Shown here: positions 1 through 7,942 of the stretch, piece by piece
Layout of the letters: every line of letters starts with the position of its first letter
Position numbering within the stretch: position 1 is the first letter of the stretch
From: JACVRW01 sp035705985
Lineage (GTDB): Bacteria; Actinomycetota; Thermoleophilia; Solirubrobacterales; Thermoleophilaceae
Assembly: GCA_035705985.1 (NCBI GenBank)
Contig: DASSVP010000105.1
Coordinates: forward strand, 1-38,433
Reading direction: 5' to 3'
DNA length: 38,433 bases
Notes under the pieces: model-generated
The model's input: the letters and a program-made list of their open reading frames with translations, nothing else
The model's database searches: none
Told to the model about the DNA's origin: nothing
Translations under genes and position numbers: made by a program

Positions 1-153
1 CGCCGCACCTACACGCAGTCGCACGTCGACTACGTGATCGAGGTGTGCGAGTACGTGGCGCAGCGGGCCGGCGAGCTGCGCGGCCTCGAGATCATCGAGG
101 AGCCGCCCGCCCTGCGGCACTTCACCGCTCGCTTCGCCCCCGTGACGTCTTGA
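1..153 (+). CDS. tnaA: Tryptophanase (C-terminal end, partial)
   Basis: Only the last 50 codons lie in the window; the frame is open from base 1 and ends at TGA 151-153. The tail contains RRTYTQSH, followed by EPPALRHFTARF near the end. This closely resembles the C-terminus of tryptophanase (E. coli TnaA ends with a near-identical EPPVLRHFTAR segment). The family is PLP-dependent and splits tryptophan to indole, pyruvate and ammonia; the related tyrosine phenol-lyase has a similar tail and cannot be excluded from this fragment. The PLP lysine lies outside the window. The 3' end overlaps the convergent der gene by 32 bases. Family assignment is recognition of the tail, substrate is inference. 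Confidence 0.8.
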   Translation, partial: RRTYTQSHVDYVIEVCEYVAQRAGELRGLEIIEEPPALRHFTARFAPVTS

Positions 154-1429
154 AGTCGATCACGAGCGGCACGCCCTCCAGCTTGTAGCGCTCGCGCAGG
201 CGGTTCTCGAGGAAGTACGCGTAGTCGCGCGTCACGAGACCGCGGTTGTTCACCTGGATCGCGAAGCGCGGCGGCTTCGTCTCGAACTGGCTCATGTAGT
301 AGATCTTCAGCCGCTTCCCGCGCACCGCCGCAGGCTGGCGGATCGCCTGGATGTCGCTCACGAAGCGGTTCAGCTCCGGCGTGGGGATCCACTGCGCCGA
401 GCGGTCGGCGAGCCAGAGGGCCTCGGCCACGAGCCGCTTGAGCCCGCGCCCGGACGCGGCGGCGACCGCCATCACCTGCGGGCGCTGGCGCAGCTTGCGG
501 GCCACCCTCGCCTTCGCGTCCTCGAGGTCGGTCTGCGTGATGTCCCACTTGTTCAGCGCGATCACCGTCGCGCACTTCTGCTTCATCGCCAGCTCCGCCA
601 CGCGCAGGTCCTCGGTGGTCACCCCCTCGCTCGCGTCGCAAACGACGATCGCCACGTCCGCGCGCCCGGCCGCCTGCTCGGAGCGCAGCTGCGCGTAGTA
701 GTCCACCGTCCCCGCCACCTTGGTACGGCGCCGCAGGCCGGCCGTGTCCACCAGGATCACCTCGCGGCCCTCGAACTCGATCCGCGTGTCGATCGCGTCG
801 CGCGTGGTGCCCGCCACGTCGGTCACGATCACGCGCTCCTCCCCCAGCAACTGGTTGACCAGCGACGACTTGCCGACGTTCGGCCGCCCGATCAGCGCCA
901 ACCGCGTGACCTCCTCGCGCTCGGCGCTGACCTGTGGGAGCCGCTCCACGATCCGGTCCAGCAGGTCGCCGGTCCCGAGGCCCTGCGTCGCCGACACCGG
1001 CATCGGGTCGCCGAGGCCGAGCCCGTAGAACTCGCCGGCCAGCCCCTGCTGCCGCGCGTCGTCCACCTTGTTGGCGGCCACGAGCACCGGCACCTCGCCG
1101 CCGCGCAGCTCGCGCGCCAGCTCGGCGTCGCCCGGCCGCAGGCCGGCGCGGGCATCCACCACCAACACCGCGAGGTCGGCCTCGTTCAGCGCGATCAGCG
1201 CCTGGCGGCGAATCTCCTCGGCCATCTCGTGCTCGCCGGCGAAGTCCACGCCGCCCGTGTCGATCAGCGTGAAGCCCACGCCGTTCCAGTCCGCGTCGAT
1301 CTCCTTGCGGTCGCGCGTCACGCCGGCCTGCTCGTGCACCACCGCCTCGCGCGTCCCGGACAACCGGTTCACGAGCGTCGACTTCCCCACGTTGGGATAG
1401 CCCACGACCGCGACCGTCGGGCGCCTCAT
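122..1429 (-). CDS. der: Ribosome-assembly GTPase Der (EngA)
   Basis: A 435-residue protein of usual Der length with two tandem GTPase domains, the hallmark of this family. The first P-loop is GYPNVGKST near residue 10 and the second is GRPNVGKSS near residue 180. Each domain carries a DTxG switch-II motif (DTGG, DTAG) and an NKxD specificity motif (NKVD, NKWD). The C-terminal about 85 residues form the KH-like domain. Der binds the 50S precursor and acts in large-subunit maturation in the cytoplasm. The ATG start overlaps the cmk stop in an ATGA, so the two are probably translationally coupled. The 3' end runs antisense into the tryptophanase gene. Confidence 0.97.
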   Translation of the reverse strand: MRRPTVAVVGYPNVGKSTLVNRLSGTREAVVHEQAGVTRDRKEIDADWNGVGFTLIDTGGVDFAGEHEMAEEIRRQALIALNEADLAVLVVDARAGLRPGDAELARELRGGEVPVLVAANKVDDARQQGLAGEFYGLGLGDPMPVSATQGLGTGDLLDRIVERLPQVSAEREEVTRLALIGRPNVGKSSLVNQLLGEERVIVTDVAGTTRDAIDTRIEFEGREVILVDTAGLRRRTKVAGTVDYYAQLRSEQAAGRADVAIVVCDASEGVTTEDLRVAELAMKQKCATVIALNKWDITQTDLEDAKARVARKLRQRPQVMAVAAASGRGLKRLVAEALWLADRSAQWIPTPELNRFVSDIQAIRQPAAVRGKRLKIYYMSQFETKPPRFAIQVNNRGLVTRDYAYFLENRLRERYKLEGVPLVIDFKTSRGRSER

Positions 1430-2037
1430 CTCGCCCTGTCCACGAGCTCCACGATGCGCTGCACCACACCGTCCACGTCGAGCCCGGTCGTGTCCACCTC
1501 GACGGCGCCCCGCGCCTGCATCAGCGGCGAGTGCTCGCGGTCCATGTCCTGTGCGTCCCGGAGCGTCTGGTCGCGCAGGACCGTCCCGACGTCGGTGCCC
1601 AGCTCCTCCGCGCGCCGCCGGGCGCGCTCCTCGGGCGAGGCGGTCAGGAAGACCTTCACCGCGGCGTCCGGCGCGACGACCGTGCCGATGTCGCGCCCCT
1701 CCGCCACCCAGTCGCCGGCGGCGAGCAGCTCGCGCTGCTTCTTCACCAGCGCCTCGCGCACCGCGGGGTCGGTCGCGACAGCCGACGCCGCCTCGGAGAC
1801 CTCGGGCATGCGGATCGCCTCGGTCACGTCCTCGCCGTTCGCGACCACGCGCTCGCCGAGCTGGATCTCGAGCTCGGACGCGCGCTCGGCGGGCGGCCCG
1901 CCGTGGCGCCGGGTCATGAGCCCCACCGCCCGGTACATCGCGCCGGAGTCCATGTAGGTGAAGCCCAGCGCACGCGCGAGCGCGCGCGCGACCGTGCTCT
2001 TCCCCGCCCCGGCGGGGCCGTCGATGGCCACGACCAT
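1426..2037 (-). CDS. cmk: Cytidylate kinase
   Basis: A 203-residue CMP/dCMP kinase, slightly shorter than the usual 215-230. It opens with MVVAIDGPAGAGKSTVARAL, a P-loop typical of Cmk, followed by YMDSGAMYRAV, which is the CMP-binding DSGAMYR segment. The later EGRDIGTVV and FLTASPEERARRR stretches are also family signatures. It phosphorylates CMP and dCMP with ATP for nucleotide supply. The ATG at 2037 was chosen because the P-loop follows at once; the reading frame stays open upstream but that extension has no recognisable content. It lies directly upstream of der with an ATGA overlap, a cmk-der pairing found in many bacteria. Confidence 0.95.
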   Translation of the reverse strand: MVVAIDGPAGAGKSTVARALARALGFTYMDSGAMYRAVGLMTRRHGGPPAERASELEIQLGERVVANGEDVTEAIRMPEVSEAASAVATDPAVREALVKKQRELLAAGDWVAEGRDIGTVVAPDAAVKVFLTASPEERARRRAEELGTDVGTVLRDQTLRDAQDMDREHSPLMQARGAVEVDTTGLDVDGVVQRIVELVDRAR

Positions 2038-2048
2038 GGGCCGGAAGG

Positions 2049-2447
2049 CTACGTGGGCTTCGTCGTCATGGCCCAGATGGCCACGAGGTACGCCACGAGG
2101 ACGAGCGCGAGCAGGACGAGCACCGCCGTCCGGAGTCCGTCGCCGCGCCCGCGCTTCACGGCCCGCCACGCACAGACGGTCGCCGCGATGATCAGGAGGA
2201 AGGTGCTCTCGGACGTGGCGAAGCCGATCCCGATCCACGCCGGCTCCGGGTCCACGTCGTCCCAGCCCTGCTCCGAGAAGACCCACTGCGCCGCCACTCG
2301 CATGACGATCCAGCTCGGGATCGCGCCCCAGAGCAGCGCGCGGTAGCCGAGCCGGTGGTTGTCCGCGGCGACCGAGGTCGCGGCCAGCACCAGCGTGCCC
2401 ACGAGCGCCATCGCGCTCAGAACGTGGAGAAACAGCGGGAACTTCAT
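2049..2447 (-). CDS. Small integral membrane protein, unknown function
   Basis: I do not recognise a characterised family. The 132-residue product is strongly hydrophobic with about four predicted membrane segments: an N-terminal one (FPLFLHVLSAMALVGTLVLA), one around the ALLWGAIPSWIV region, one in TFLLIIAATVCAW and a last one in AVLVLLALVLVAYLVAIW. The short soluble stretch near residues 60-75 is acidic. Its start overlaps the stop of the next upstream gene by four bases (ATGA). Both proteins are 132 residues and share an LFLHVLxA N-terminus, which suggests paralogues or partner subunits. Placement between aroA and cmk gives no functional clue. Confidence 0.75.
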   Translation of the reverse strand: MKFPLFLHVLSAMALVGTLVLAATSVAADNHRLGYRALLWGAIPSWIVMRVAAQWVFSEQGWDDVDPEPAWIGIGFATSESTFLLIIAATVCAWRAVKRGRGDGLRTAVLVLLALVLVAYLVAIWAMTTKPT

Positions 2448-2842
2448 GCGCCCGGCTTCCAGATCATGAGTACCAGCAGGGCGAGCACGGTGAGCGTGCG
2501 GACCCAGTGGAGCGTGGTGACGGCACCGGTGGTGACGGTGCCGTCGCCGTCGCGGACCTCCGCCGTCCGCTTGCGCACCGTCTCACCGAGGCCGGTGGCG
2601 ACGAGCCAGAGCACGAGCGCGCCGATGATCCAGCCGTCGAAGATGCCGTACTCGTCGAGCTTCAGCGCTAGCCAGACGCCGAGGATGAGCGTGCCCAGGC
2701 CGCCGACGTCCCAGCAGCGGTCCGCGATGAAGGTCGCGCGCCCGCCCAGGGTCCCGCCGAGCGCCACGGCGCTGTACATGACTACGGTGATCACCAGCAG
2801 GAATGCCGCGAGCACATGGAGGAATAGCAGCCAGTCGTCCAC
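2444..2842 (-). CDS. Small integral membrane protein, possibly DUF2269-like
   Basis: A 132-residue membrane protein starting at GTG 2842 (DDWLLFLHVLAAFLLVI). I count about four membrane segments: the N-terminal helix, one around GGLGTLILGVWLAL, one at IIGALVLWLVATGLG and one at TLTVLALLVLMIW. A charged loop (ETVRKRTAEVRDGDG) lies before the last helix. The LFLHVLAA start and overall layout recall DUF2269-type predicted membrane proteins, but I cannot verify this. It lies 12 bases after the aroA stop and overlaps the following membrane protein gene by ATGA. The pair are probably translated together and could assemble together; function unknown. Confidence 0.75.
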   Translation of the reverse strand: MDDWLLFLHVLAAFLLVITVVMYSAVALGGTLGGRATFIADRCWDVGGLGTLILGVWLALKLDEYGIFDGWIIGALVLWLVATGLGETVRKRTAEVRDGDGTVTTGAVTTLHWVRTLTVLALLVLMIWKPGA

Positions 2843-2854
2843 CGGCCGCGCAAG

Positions 2855-4159
2855 CTACATGAGCGCGCGGAGGTCCCGCTCGAAGCCCGGGTACGAGACC
2901 GCCGCGGCGTCCATCCCGGCGACCTCCACTCCCTCCACGGACGCGAGCCCGGCAACCGCCCCGAGCATCGCCATGCGGTGGTCGCCCCTGGCGTCGATCG
3001 TCCCGCCGCGCAGCGGGGAGCCATCGCCGCGAACCACGAAGCCGTCGGGGGTCGCCTCGATGTCGGCGCCGAGGCCGCGCAGGCCGTCGACCACGCCGGC
3101 GATCCGGTCCGACTCCTTCAGCCGGAGCTCCTCCGCGCCGTGGACGACGGTCTCGCCCTCCGCGTGGGCGCCGAGGAGCGCCACCAGCGTCAGCTCGTCG
3201 ATGGCGAGCGGCACCTCGTCGGGTTCGACGACCGTCCCCTCGAGCGGGCCCGAGGCCACGTCGAGCTCGCCCACCGGCTCGCGGTCGGAGTCGGCGTGCG
3301 GCTCCTCGAGCTCGCCCACGATCACCGCGCCCATGCGCTCAGCGATCCGGAAGAAGCCTGTGCGGGTCCAGTTGAGCCCGACGTCCCGGATCACGACGCG
3401 CGAGCCGCTCACCAGGATTGCCGCGGCCACGACGAAGGCGGCCGAGGACGGGTCGCCCGGCACCACCACCTCGTCCAGCTCCAGCTCGTCGACCTGCCAC
3501 ACGGTCGAGCTCAGCCCGTCGCGCTCGAACGGCACGCGCGCCCGCCGCAGCATCCGCTCGGTGTGGTCCCGGCTCGTGGCGCCCTCGTGGACGGTCGTGG
3601 AGCCCGAAGCGAACATCCCGGCGATCAGGACGCACGACTTCACCTGCGCGCTCGGGACCGGAAGCTCGTACTCGATGCCGGTGAGCTGCGCGCCCGTCAC
3701 GGTGAGCGGCGGGTAGCGGTCGTCCCGCGCCTCGACCGTCGCGCCCATCATGCGAAGCGGTTCCGCGACCCGGTCCACGGGCCGCCGCCGGATGGACTCA
3801 TCGCCGTCGAGCGTCCAGACGCCGCCCGGCTGTCCCGCGAGCCAGCCGGGCAGCAGCCGCATCAGCGTTCCCGCGTTGCCCACGTTCAGAAGGCCGCCCG
3901 TGGCCTCGAGCGGAGCGTGCAGCCCCACGCCGCGGATCGTGATTTCCCCGTCCGGCCCCTGCTCCACCGCCGCCCCGAGCGTCCTGACCGCGTTCAGCGT
4001 CGAGTGCGTGTCCTCGGAGTCGAGGTAGTTCCGCACCGCGACCGGCTCGTCGGCCATTGCGGCGAACAGCGCCGCGCGGTGCGAGATCGACTTGTCGGGC
4101 GGCGGGGTGTAGTCGCCGCGCAGAGGGCCGTCGGGTGCGAAGCGCACCGAGCGCGTCAC
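2855..4159 (-). CDS. aroA: 3-phosphoshikimate 1-carboxyvinyltransferase (EPSP synthase)
   Basis: 434 residues, normal for AroA. It joins phosphoenolpyruvate to shikimate-3-phosphate, the sixth step of the shikimate pathway. Visible motifs are PPPDKSISHRA near residue 20 (the conserved lysine-serine shikimate-phosphate site), LNVGNAGTLMRLLPG near residue 90 (the NAGT phosphoenolpyruvate loop), and near the C-terminus ELRLKESDRI and GDHRMAM. The usual GNAGTAxR arginine appears as GNAGTLMRL. The start is GTG 4159, which overlaps the tyrA stop as GTGA; the open frame continues far upstream but only as a shadow of tyrA. It sits in the aromatic operon between tyrA and two membrane protein genes. 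Confidence 0.97.
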   Translation of the reverse strand: MTRSVRFAPDGPLRGDYTPPPDKSISHRAALFAAMADEPVAVRNYLDSEDTHSTLNAVRTLGAAVEQGPDGEITIRGVGLHAPLEATGGLLNVGNAGTLMRLLPGWLAGQPGGVWTLDGDESIRRRPVDRVAEPLRMMGATVEARDDRYPPLTVTGAQLTGIEYELPVPSAQVKSCVLIAGMFASGSTTVHEGATSRDHTERMLRRARVPFERDGLSSTVWQVDELELDEVVVPGDPSSAAFVVAAAILVSGSRVVIRDVGLNWTRTGFFRIAERMGAVIVGELEEPHADSDREPVGELDVASGPLEGTVVEPDEVPLAIDELTLVALLGAHAEGETVVHGAEELRLKESDRIAGVVDGLRGLGADIEATPDGFVVRGDGSPLRGGTIDARGDHRMAMLGAVAGLASVEGVEVAGMDAAAVSYPGFERDLRALM

Positions 4160-5220
4160 TCCGCGCGGACTGGGAAGCCGAGTCCGCCGATCAGCTCGCG
4201 AGCGCGGGCGGCCTCGGTGTCGCCGGCGATCCACAGGCTCATCGCGCCGGTGCGCATGTCGCTCGCGGGCGCGAGCGCCATGTCGAGGATGTTCACCCCT
4301 GCCCTGCCGAGCTCGAGCGCCACCTGCGCGACGATACCGGGGCGGTTCGGCACGGTGAGGCGCAGCTCGTGGACGGGCCCGCCGGGGGCGCCCGCCTCGA
4401 GCAGCGTGCGGCGGTCCTCGCGGGCCTGGTCGTTCCAGTCCTCCACCTCGCCGGCCTCGAGGCGGCGCTCCACCTCGCCGAGCTCGGCGCGGAAGCGGCG
4501 GATCTCCTCGGCGATCGCCGCACGGTTGGAGCGGTAGATGTCGCTCCACATCGCGGTGTTCGCGCCCGCCACACGCGTCATGTCGCGGAAGCTCGGGCCC
4601 ACCTGGCGGAGCGCCTCGCCGTGCTCCGAGAGGCGCGCCGCGGCCTGCGAGGCGAGCACGTTCGCGAGCACGTGCGGGAGGTGGCTGAAGACGGCCACGA
4701 GCCGGTCGTGCATCTCGGCGTCCACTGCCACCGGCCGCGCGCCCACGTCGACCACGAAGCGGTGTAGCCGCTCGTACAGAAGCCCGCCCGACTGCTCGTG
4801 AGGAGTGAGGTACCAGACGGCGCCCTGGAAGAGGTCGGCGCGAGCGTGCTCCACTCCGGCGGTCTCCGCGCCCGCGATCGGGTGGCCGCCCACGAAGCGG
4901 GGGTCGGCGGTCCGGCTCACCAGGTCCTGCTTCGTCGAGCCCACGTCTGACACGACCGTGTCCGGCCCCGACGCCTCCAGCGCCGCGCGCACCAGCTCCG
5001 GCAGCACGCCCACGGGTGCGCACGCGAAGCAGAGGTCCGCGCCGGTCACGGCCCCTTCGATGGAGTCCGCGGCGCGGTCGATCGCGCCGCGCTCGGCGGC
5101 CGCGCGCAGCCGCTCGGGATCGCGGCCGAAGCCCACGATCTCAACGTCCTCGACGTGCTCCCGCGCCGCGAGGCCGATCGAGCCGCCGATCAGCCCCACG
5201 CCGAGGACGGCTATGCGCAC
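4156..5220 (-). CDS. tyrA: Prephenate dehydrogenase with C-terminal ACT domain
   Basis: About 354 residues. The N-terminus is a Rossmann NAD(P) fold (VLGVGLIGGSIGLAA). This is followed by SDVGSTKQ, by GGHPIAGAE (the HPxxG prephenate dehydrogenase signature with catalytic histidine) and by the helical dimerisation domain. Residues from about 275 form an ACT domain (LRLTVPNRPGIVAQVA), which in this family gives feedback control by tyrosine. It oxidatively decarboxylates prephenate to 4-hydroxyphenylpyruvate. I chose GTG 5220 because the glycine-rich loop follows within seven residues and a GGTGA sequence lies just upstream; a TTG at 5241, six bases after aroF, is the alternative. Its stop overlaps the aroA start. 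Confidence 0.94.
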   Translation of the reverse strand: MRIAVLGVGLIGGSIGLAAREHVEDVEIVGFGRDPERLRAAAERGAIDRAADSIEGAVTGADLCFACAPVGVLPELVRAALEASGPDTVVSDVGSTKQDLVSRTADPRFVGGHPIAGAETAGVEHARADLFQGAVWYLTPHEQSGGLLYERLHRFVVDVGARPVAVDAEMHDRLVAVFSHLPHVLANVLASQAAARLSEHGEALRQVGPSFRDMTRVAGANTAMWSDIYRSNRAAIAEEIRRFRAELGEVERRLEAGEVEDWNDQAREDRRTLLEAGAPGGPVHELRLTVPNRPGIVAQVALELGRAGVNILDMALAPASDMRTGAMSLWIAGDTEAARARELIGGLGFPVRAE

Positions 5221-5247
5221 GGAGTCACCGCCGTGCGGCAAGGCGTG

Positions 5248-6273
5248 TCATACCGTCGAGAACTGCTTCCCCGCAAGCTCGGCCGCCGCCTCGAGCTTGC
5301 GCAGGTACGCCGCGAAGTCGTCGGCGTACAGCGCCTGCGGGCCGTCGCAGACGGCCTCCTCGGGGCTCGGGTGCACCTCGACGATGATCCCGTCGGCGCC
5401 GGCCGCGGCGGCCGCCAGCGAGAGCGGCTCCACCAGCGAGCGCTTGCCGGCCGCGTGGCTCGGGTCGATCACGATCGGCAGGTGCGTGAGCTCGCGCAGA
5501 ACCGGGACCGCCATCAGGTCGAGCGTGAAGCGGTAGCTCGGCTCGTAGGTGCGGATGCCGCGCTCGCAGAGCATCACCGCCTCGTTGCCCTCCTTCAGCA
5601 CGTACTCCGCCGCCATCAGCAGCTCCTCGAGCGTCGCGGACAGCCCGCGCTTCAGCAGCACCGGCTTGCCGGCGCGGCCCCCCTCGGTGAGCAGCGTGTA
5701 GTTCTGCATGTTGCGCGCGCCGAGCTGCACCACGTCCGCCACCTCGAGCACCGGCTCGAGGTCGCGCACGTCCATCAGCTCGGTGACGATCGGGAGGCCG
5801 GTTTCTGCCTTCGCCTCCGCGAGGAGGCGCAGCCCGGCCTCGCCGAGGCCCTGGAAGGAGTACGGCGAGGTGCGCGGCTTGTAGGCGCCGCCGCGCAGGA
5901 ACTGCGCGCCCGCGTCCTTCACGATGCGGGCGGCGTCGAGCAGCACCTCGCGCGACTCGACGGTGCACGGGCCGGCGATCGTCGCGAAGTGGTCGCCGCC
6001 GATCCGGCGGCCGTCGATCTCGAGGACGGTTCGCTGCTCGCGCCGGTACTGGAGCGACGCGAGCTTGTACGGCTTGAGGATCGGCACCAGGTGGTCGACG
6101 CCCGGCGCTCCGTCGAGCCCGAGGTTCGCGACGTGCTCGCGGTCGCCGATTGCGCCGATGACGGTTACGAGCTCGCCCGCGGAGACGTGCGCATGCGCGC
6201 CGACGGACTCCACGCGCCTCACGACGGCGTCGATCTCCGCCTGCGACGCCCCCTCTTTCATCACGATCATCAT
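5248..6273 (-). CDS. aroF: 3-deoxy-7-phosphoheptulonate (DAHP) synthase, type I-beta with regulatory N-domain
   Basis: 341 residues. Residues 1-70 form the ferredoxin-like regulatory domain seen in Thermotoga-type enzymes (MIVMKEGAS...GAHAHVS...). The catalytic barrel follows: AGPCTVES, GGAYKPRTSPYSFQG (the KPRTS phosphoenolpyruvate-binding motif), ELMDVRD, LQLGARNMQNY-type metal/substrate region, VLLKRGL, CERGIRTYE and IDPSHAAGKR. The enzyme condenses phosphoenolpyruvate and erythrose-4-phosphate and commits carbon to the shikimate pathway. The N-domain in relatives confers feedback inhibition by aromatic amino acids. Tandem ATGs (6273, 6270) leave the start uncertain by one codon; AGGGA lies just upstream. 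A 142-base gap separates it from the aminotransferase gene. Confidence 0.96.
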   Translation of the reverse strand: MMIVMKEGASQAEIDAVVRRVESVGAHAHVSAGELVTVIGAIGDREHVANLGLDGAPGVDHLVPILKPYKLASLQYRREQRTVLEIDGRRIGGDHFATIAGPCTVESREVLLDAARIVKDAGAQFLRGGAYKPRTSPYSFQGLGEAGLRLLAEAKAETGLPIVTELMDVRDLEPVLEVADVVQLGARNMQNYTLLTEGGRAGKPVLLKRGLSATLEELLMAAEYVLKEGNEAVMLCERGIRTYEPSYRFTLDLMAVPVLRELTHLPIVIDPSHAAGKRSLVEPLSLAAAAAGADGIIVEVHPSPEEAVCDGPQALYADDFAAYLRKLEAAAELAGKQFSTV

Positions 6274-6324
6274 CTGTCCCTAAAGCCTCTCAAAGTTGAA
6301 ATGCCGGCACTGCGATCTGCGGCG

Positions 6325-6343
6325 CGGCGTCGAGTCGACGCCG
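6325..6343. repeat. 19-bp perfect palindrome upstream of the DAHP synthase gene
   Basis: CGGCGTCGA, a central G and TCGACGCCG form an exact dyad. It lies in the 142-base space between the aminotransferase stop and the DAHP synthase start, about 52 bases before the latter. There is no T-run on either side, so an operator for an aromatic-responsive regulator is a better guess than a terminator, but no regulator is known here. Confidence 0.4.
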
Positions 6344-6415
6344 TACGCCTAGCTAAATCGGCAGGGCCAGCGGTGAGAGGGGGACCGGCGAGTCACTCAG
6401 ATGTTTGTAGCAGGC

Positions 6416-7492
6416 TCAGCTCAGCTGGTCCAGCGCAGCGAGGAAACGGTCGTTCTCATGACGCGACCCGTAGGTCACCCGCATCCAACCCTCCTGGCCC
6501 AGCGCGCCGCCGGCGCGCACGATCACGCCCCGCTTCGCCAGGCCGTCCACGACCTCGCTCTCGTCGCGGTCGCCCAGCGAGACCCACGAGAAGTTCGCCT
6601 GGCTGTCGGTGGTCTCGTAGCCGCGCTCCTCCAGCTCGGACTCCATGTGCATCCGCTCGATCGCCGTCTGCTCCACCCGCCGCTCGACCTCGTCCACGTG
6701 ATTGAGCGCCTCGGTGGCGGCCGCCTGTGCCAGGGCGTTCACCGAGAACGGCTGCCGCACGCGGTCGACGGCAAGCCGGAAGTCCTCGGACCCGAGCGCG
6801 TACCCCACGCGCAGCCCGCAGAGGCCGTAGACCTTCGAGAACGTCCGCAGCAGGATCAGGTTCGGGTGCTTGTCGAGCAGGCCGAGCGATTCGTCCGGGT
6901 CCTGGAGGGTCGAGAACTCCACGTAGGCCTCGTCCAGGAAGACCGCCACGCGGCGCGGCAGCTCGGCCACGAAGTCGTCTATCGCTGACGGCGGCAGCCC
7001 CGTGGCGGTGGGGTTGTTCGGGTTGCAGACGATCAGGAGCCGCGTGGCTCCGGTCACCTCGCGCGCCATCGCGTCGAGGTCGTGCTCGCCGGCCTCGTTG
7101 AGGGAGACGGTGACCGCGCGCGCGCCGGACATCGCCGCGAGGTGCGGGTAGATCGAGAAGGACGGCCAAGCGTAGACGACCTCGGCGCCGGGCTCGAGCA
7201 TCGCATCGGCGGCGGCGAGCAGCAGCTCGCAGGACCCGTTGCCGATCGCCACGCGGCCGACCGGCACGCCCGTCCGCTCCGATATGCGGCGCCGGAGCAC
7301 CGATTTCTCGGGGTCGGGATAGCGGTTGAGCGTCCTGAGCTGCGCCTCTACGGCCTCGAGCACCTGCGGATGCGGCGAGAAGGGCGTCTCGTTCGAGGCG
7401 AGCTTGACCAGCTCGCCGTCGAACGCATACGTCGAAGCCGCCGGGTAGACCGGGATGTCGCGCACGCGCGAGTTGAACTCGAGCCCGGTCAC
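6416..7492 (-). CDS. hisC: Histidinol-phosphate / aromatic amino acid aminotransferase (HisC-like)
   Basis: 358 residues, class II PLP aminotransferase of the HisC type. Visible motifs are LASNETPFSPHP near residue 32, RYPDPE, GNGSCELL (cofactor phosphate region), CNPNNPTATG with the PLP-contacting asparagine, LDEAYVEF, and RTFSKVYGLCGLRVGYA with the Schiff-base lysine in TFSK. HisC proteins convert imidazole-acetol phosphate to histidinol phosphate, but many also act on phenylpyruvate and 4-hydroxyphenylpyruvate. Flanked by chorismate mutase and DAHP synthase genes with a 4-base GTGA overlap upstream, the aromatic aminotransferase role is more likely here than histidine synthesis. The symbol reflects family, not proven substrate. 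Start GTG 7492. Confidence 0.9.
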   Translation of the reverse strand: MTGLEFNSRVRDIPVYPAASTYAFDGELVKLASNETPFSPHPQVLEAVEAQLRTLNRYPDPEKSVLRRRISERTGVPVGRVAIGNGSCELLLAAADAMLEPGAEVVYAWPSFSIYPHLAAMSGARAVTVSLNEAGEHDLDAMAREVTGATRLLIVCNPNNPTATGLPPSAIDDFVAELPRRVAVFLDEAYVEFSTLQDPDESLGLLDKHPNLILLRTFSKVYGLCGLRVGYALGSEDFRLAVDRVRQPFSVNALAQAAATEALNHVDEVERRVEQTAIERMHMESELEERGYETTDSQANFSWVSLGDRDESEVVDGLAKRGVIVRAGGALGQEGWMRVTYGSRHENDRFLAALDQLS

Positions 7493-7854
7493 TGGGCACC
7501 CTGGAGGTCACGGCGGAGCGACTCGGCCTCGCGCAGGTACACGTGCTTGGGCTCGGTCTCCGGGTTCGTATAGCAATGGAGGAGGAGCCTTATGACCATC
7601 GGCAGCGCGCCTGGAACGTCGATCTCCCTTGCGCACAGCAGCGGGACGGCGGAGAGGCCGAGGTTGCGCGCGGCCACGGCTGGGAACTCCGCGTCGAGGT
7701 CGTTCGTGCAGGTGAAGATGCAGCTCACCATCTGCTCGGGGTCGAGCCGGTTGCGCTCCATGACCTCGCGCACGAGCTCCTCGGTCGCCGACAGGATGGC
7801 GTCCGGCTCGTTGGCCTCGACGGTGGTGGCGCCTCGCAGCGCGCGCAGCTTCAT
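7489..7854 (-). CDS. aroH: Chorismate mutase, AroH type
   Basis: 121 residues, the length of the Bacillus subtilis-type monofunctional trimeric chorismate mutase rather than the helical AroQ type. Key active-site residues of that family are present in order: Arg7 in MKLRALRGATTV, Cys and Glu in LLCAREIDVPG, Arg in MVIRLLLH, Tyr in HVYLREA and Arg in LRRDL. It rearranges chorismate to prephenate, which tyrA (third gene downstream) then uses. It heads the aromatic gene group; its stop overlaps the aminotransferase start. A strong inverted repeat lies between it and the upstream pseudouridine synthase gene. Confidence 0.95.
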   Translation of the reverse strand: MKLRALRGATTVEANEPDAILSATEELVREVMERNRLDPEQMVSCIFTCTNDLDAEFPAVAARNLGLSAVPLLCAREIDVPGALPMVIRLLLHCYTNPETEPKHVYLREAESLRRDLQGAQ

Positions 7855-7905
7855 GCGGCGCCGATTGTGTCAGCCGCACGAACGGAAGCATCGACAGGTC
7901 TACCT

Positions 7906-7942
7906 TCCTGACTGGGGCGTCTGTGGCAAGCCCTAGTCAGGA
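7906..7942 (-). terminator. Long inverted repeat between rluB and aroH, possible U-less terminator or attenuator
   Basis: Arms TCCTGACTGGGGC and GCCCTAGTCAGGA (13 bases each) enclose an 11-base loop. Twelve of thirteen pairs are Watson-Crick; the odd position is G-T. The rluB stop codon lies inside the right arm. On the minus transcript no U-run follows, so this would be a hairpin-only terminator of the sort reported in actinobacteria, or a control element ahead of aroH. Confidence 0.5.

Noticed and set aside
1229..1957. Long plus-strand open frames over der and cmk
   Set aside because: Ala/Arg/Pro-rich shadows of real genes caused by high GC; no motif and fully antisense to conserved coding sequence.
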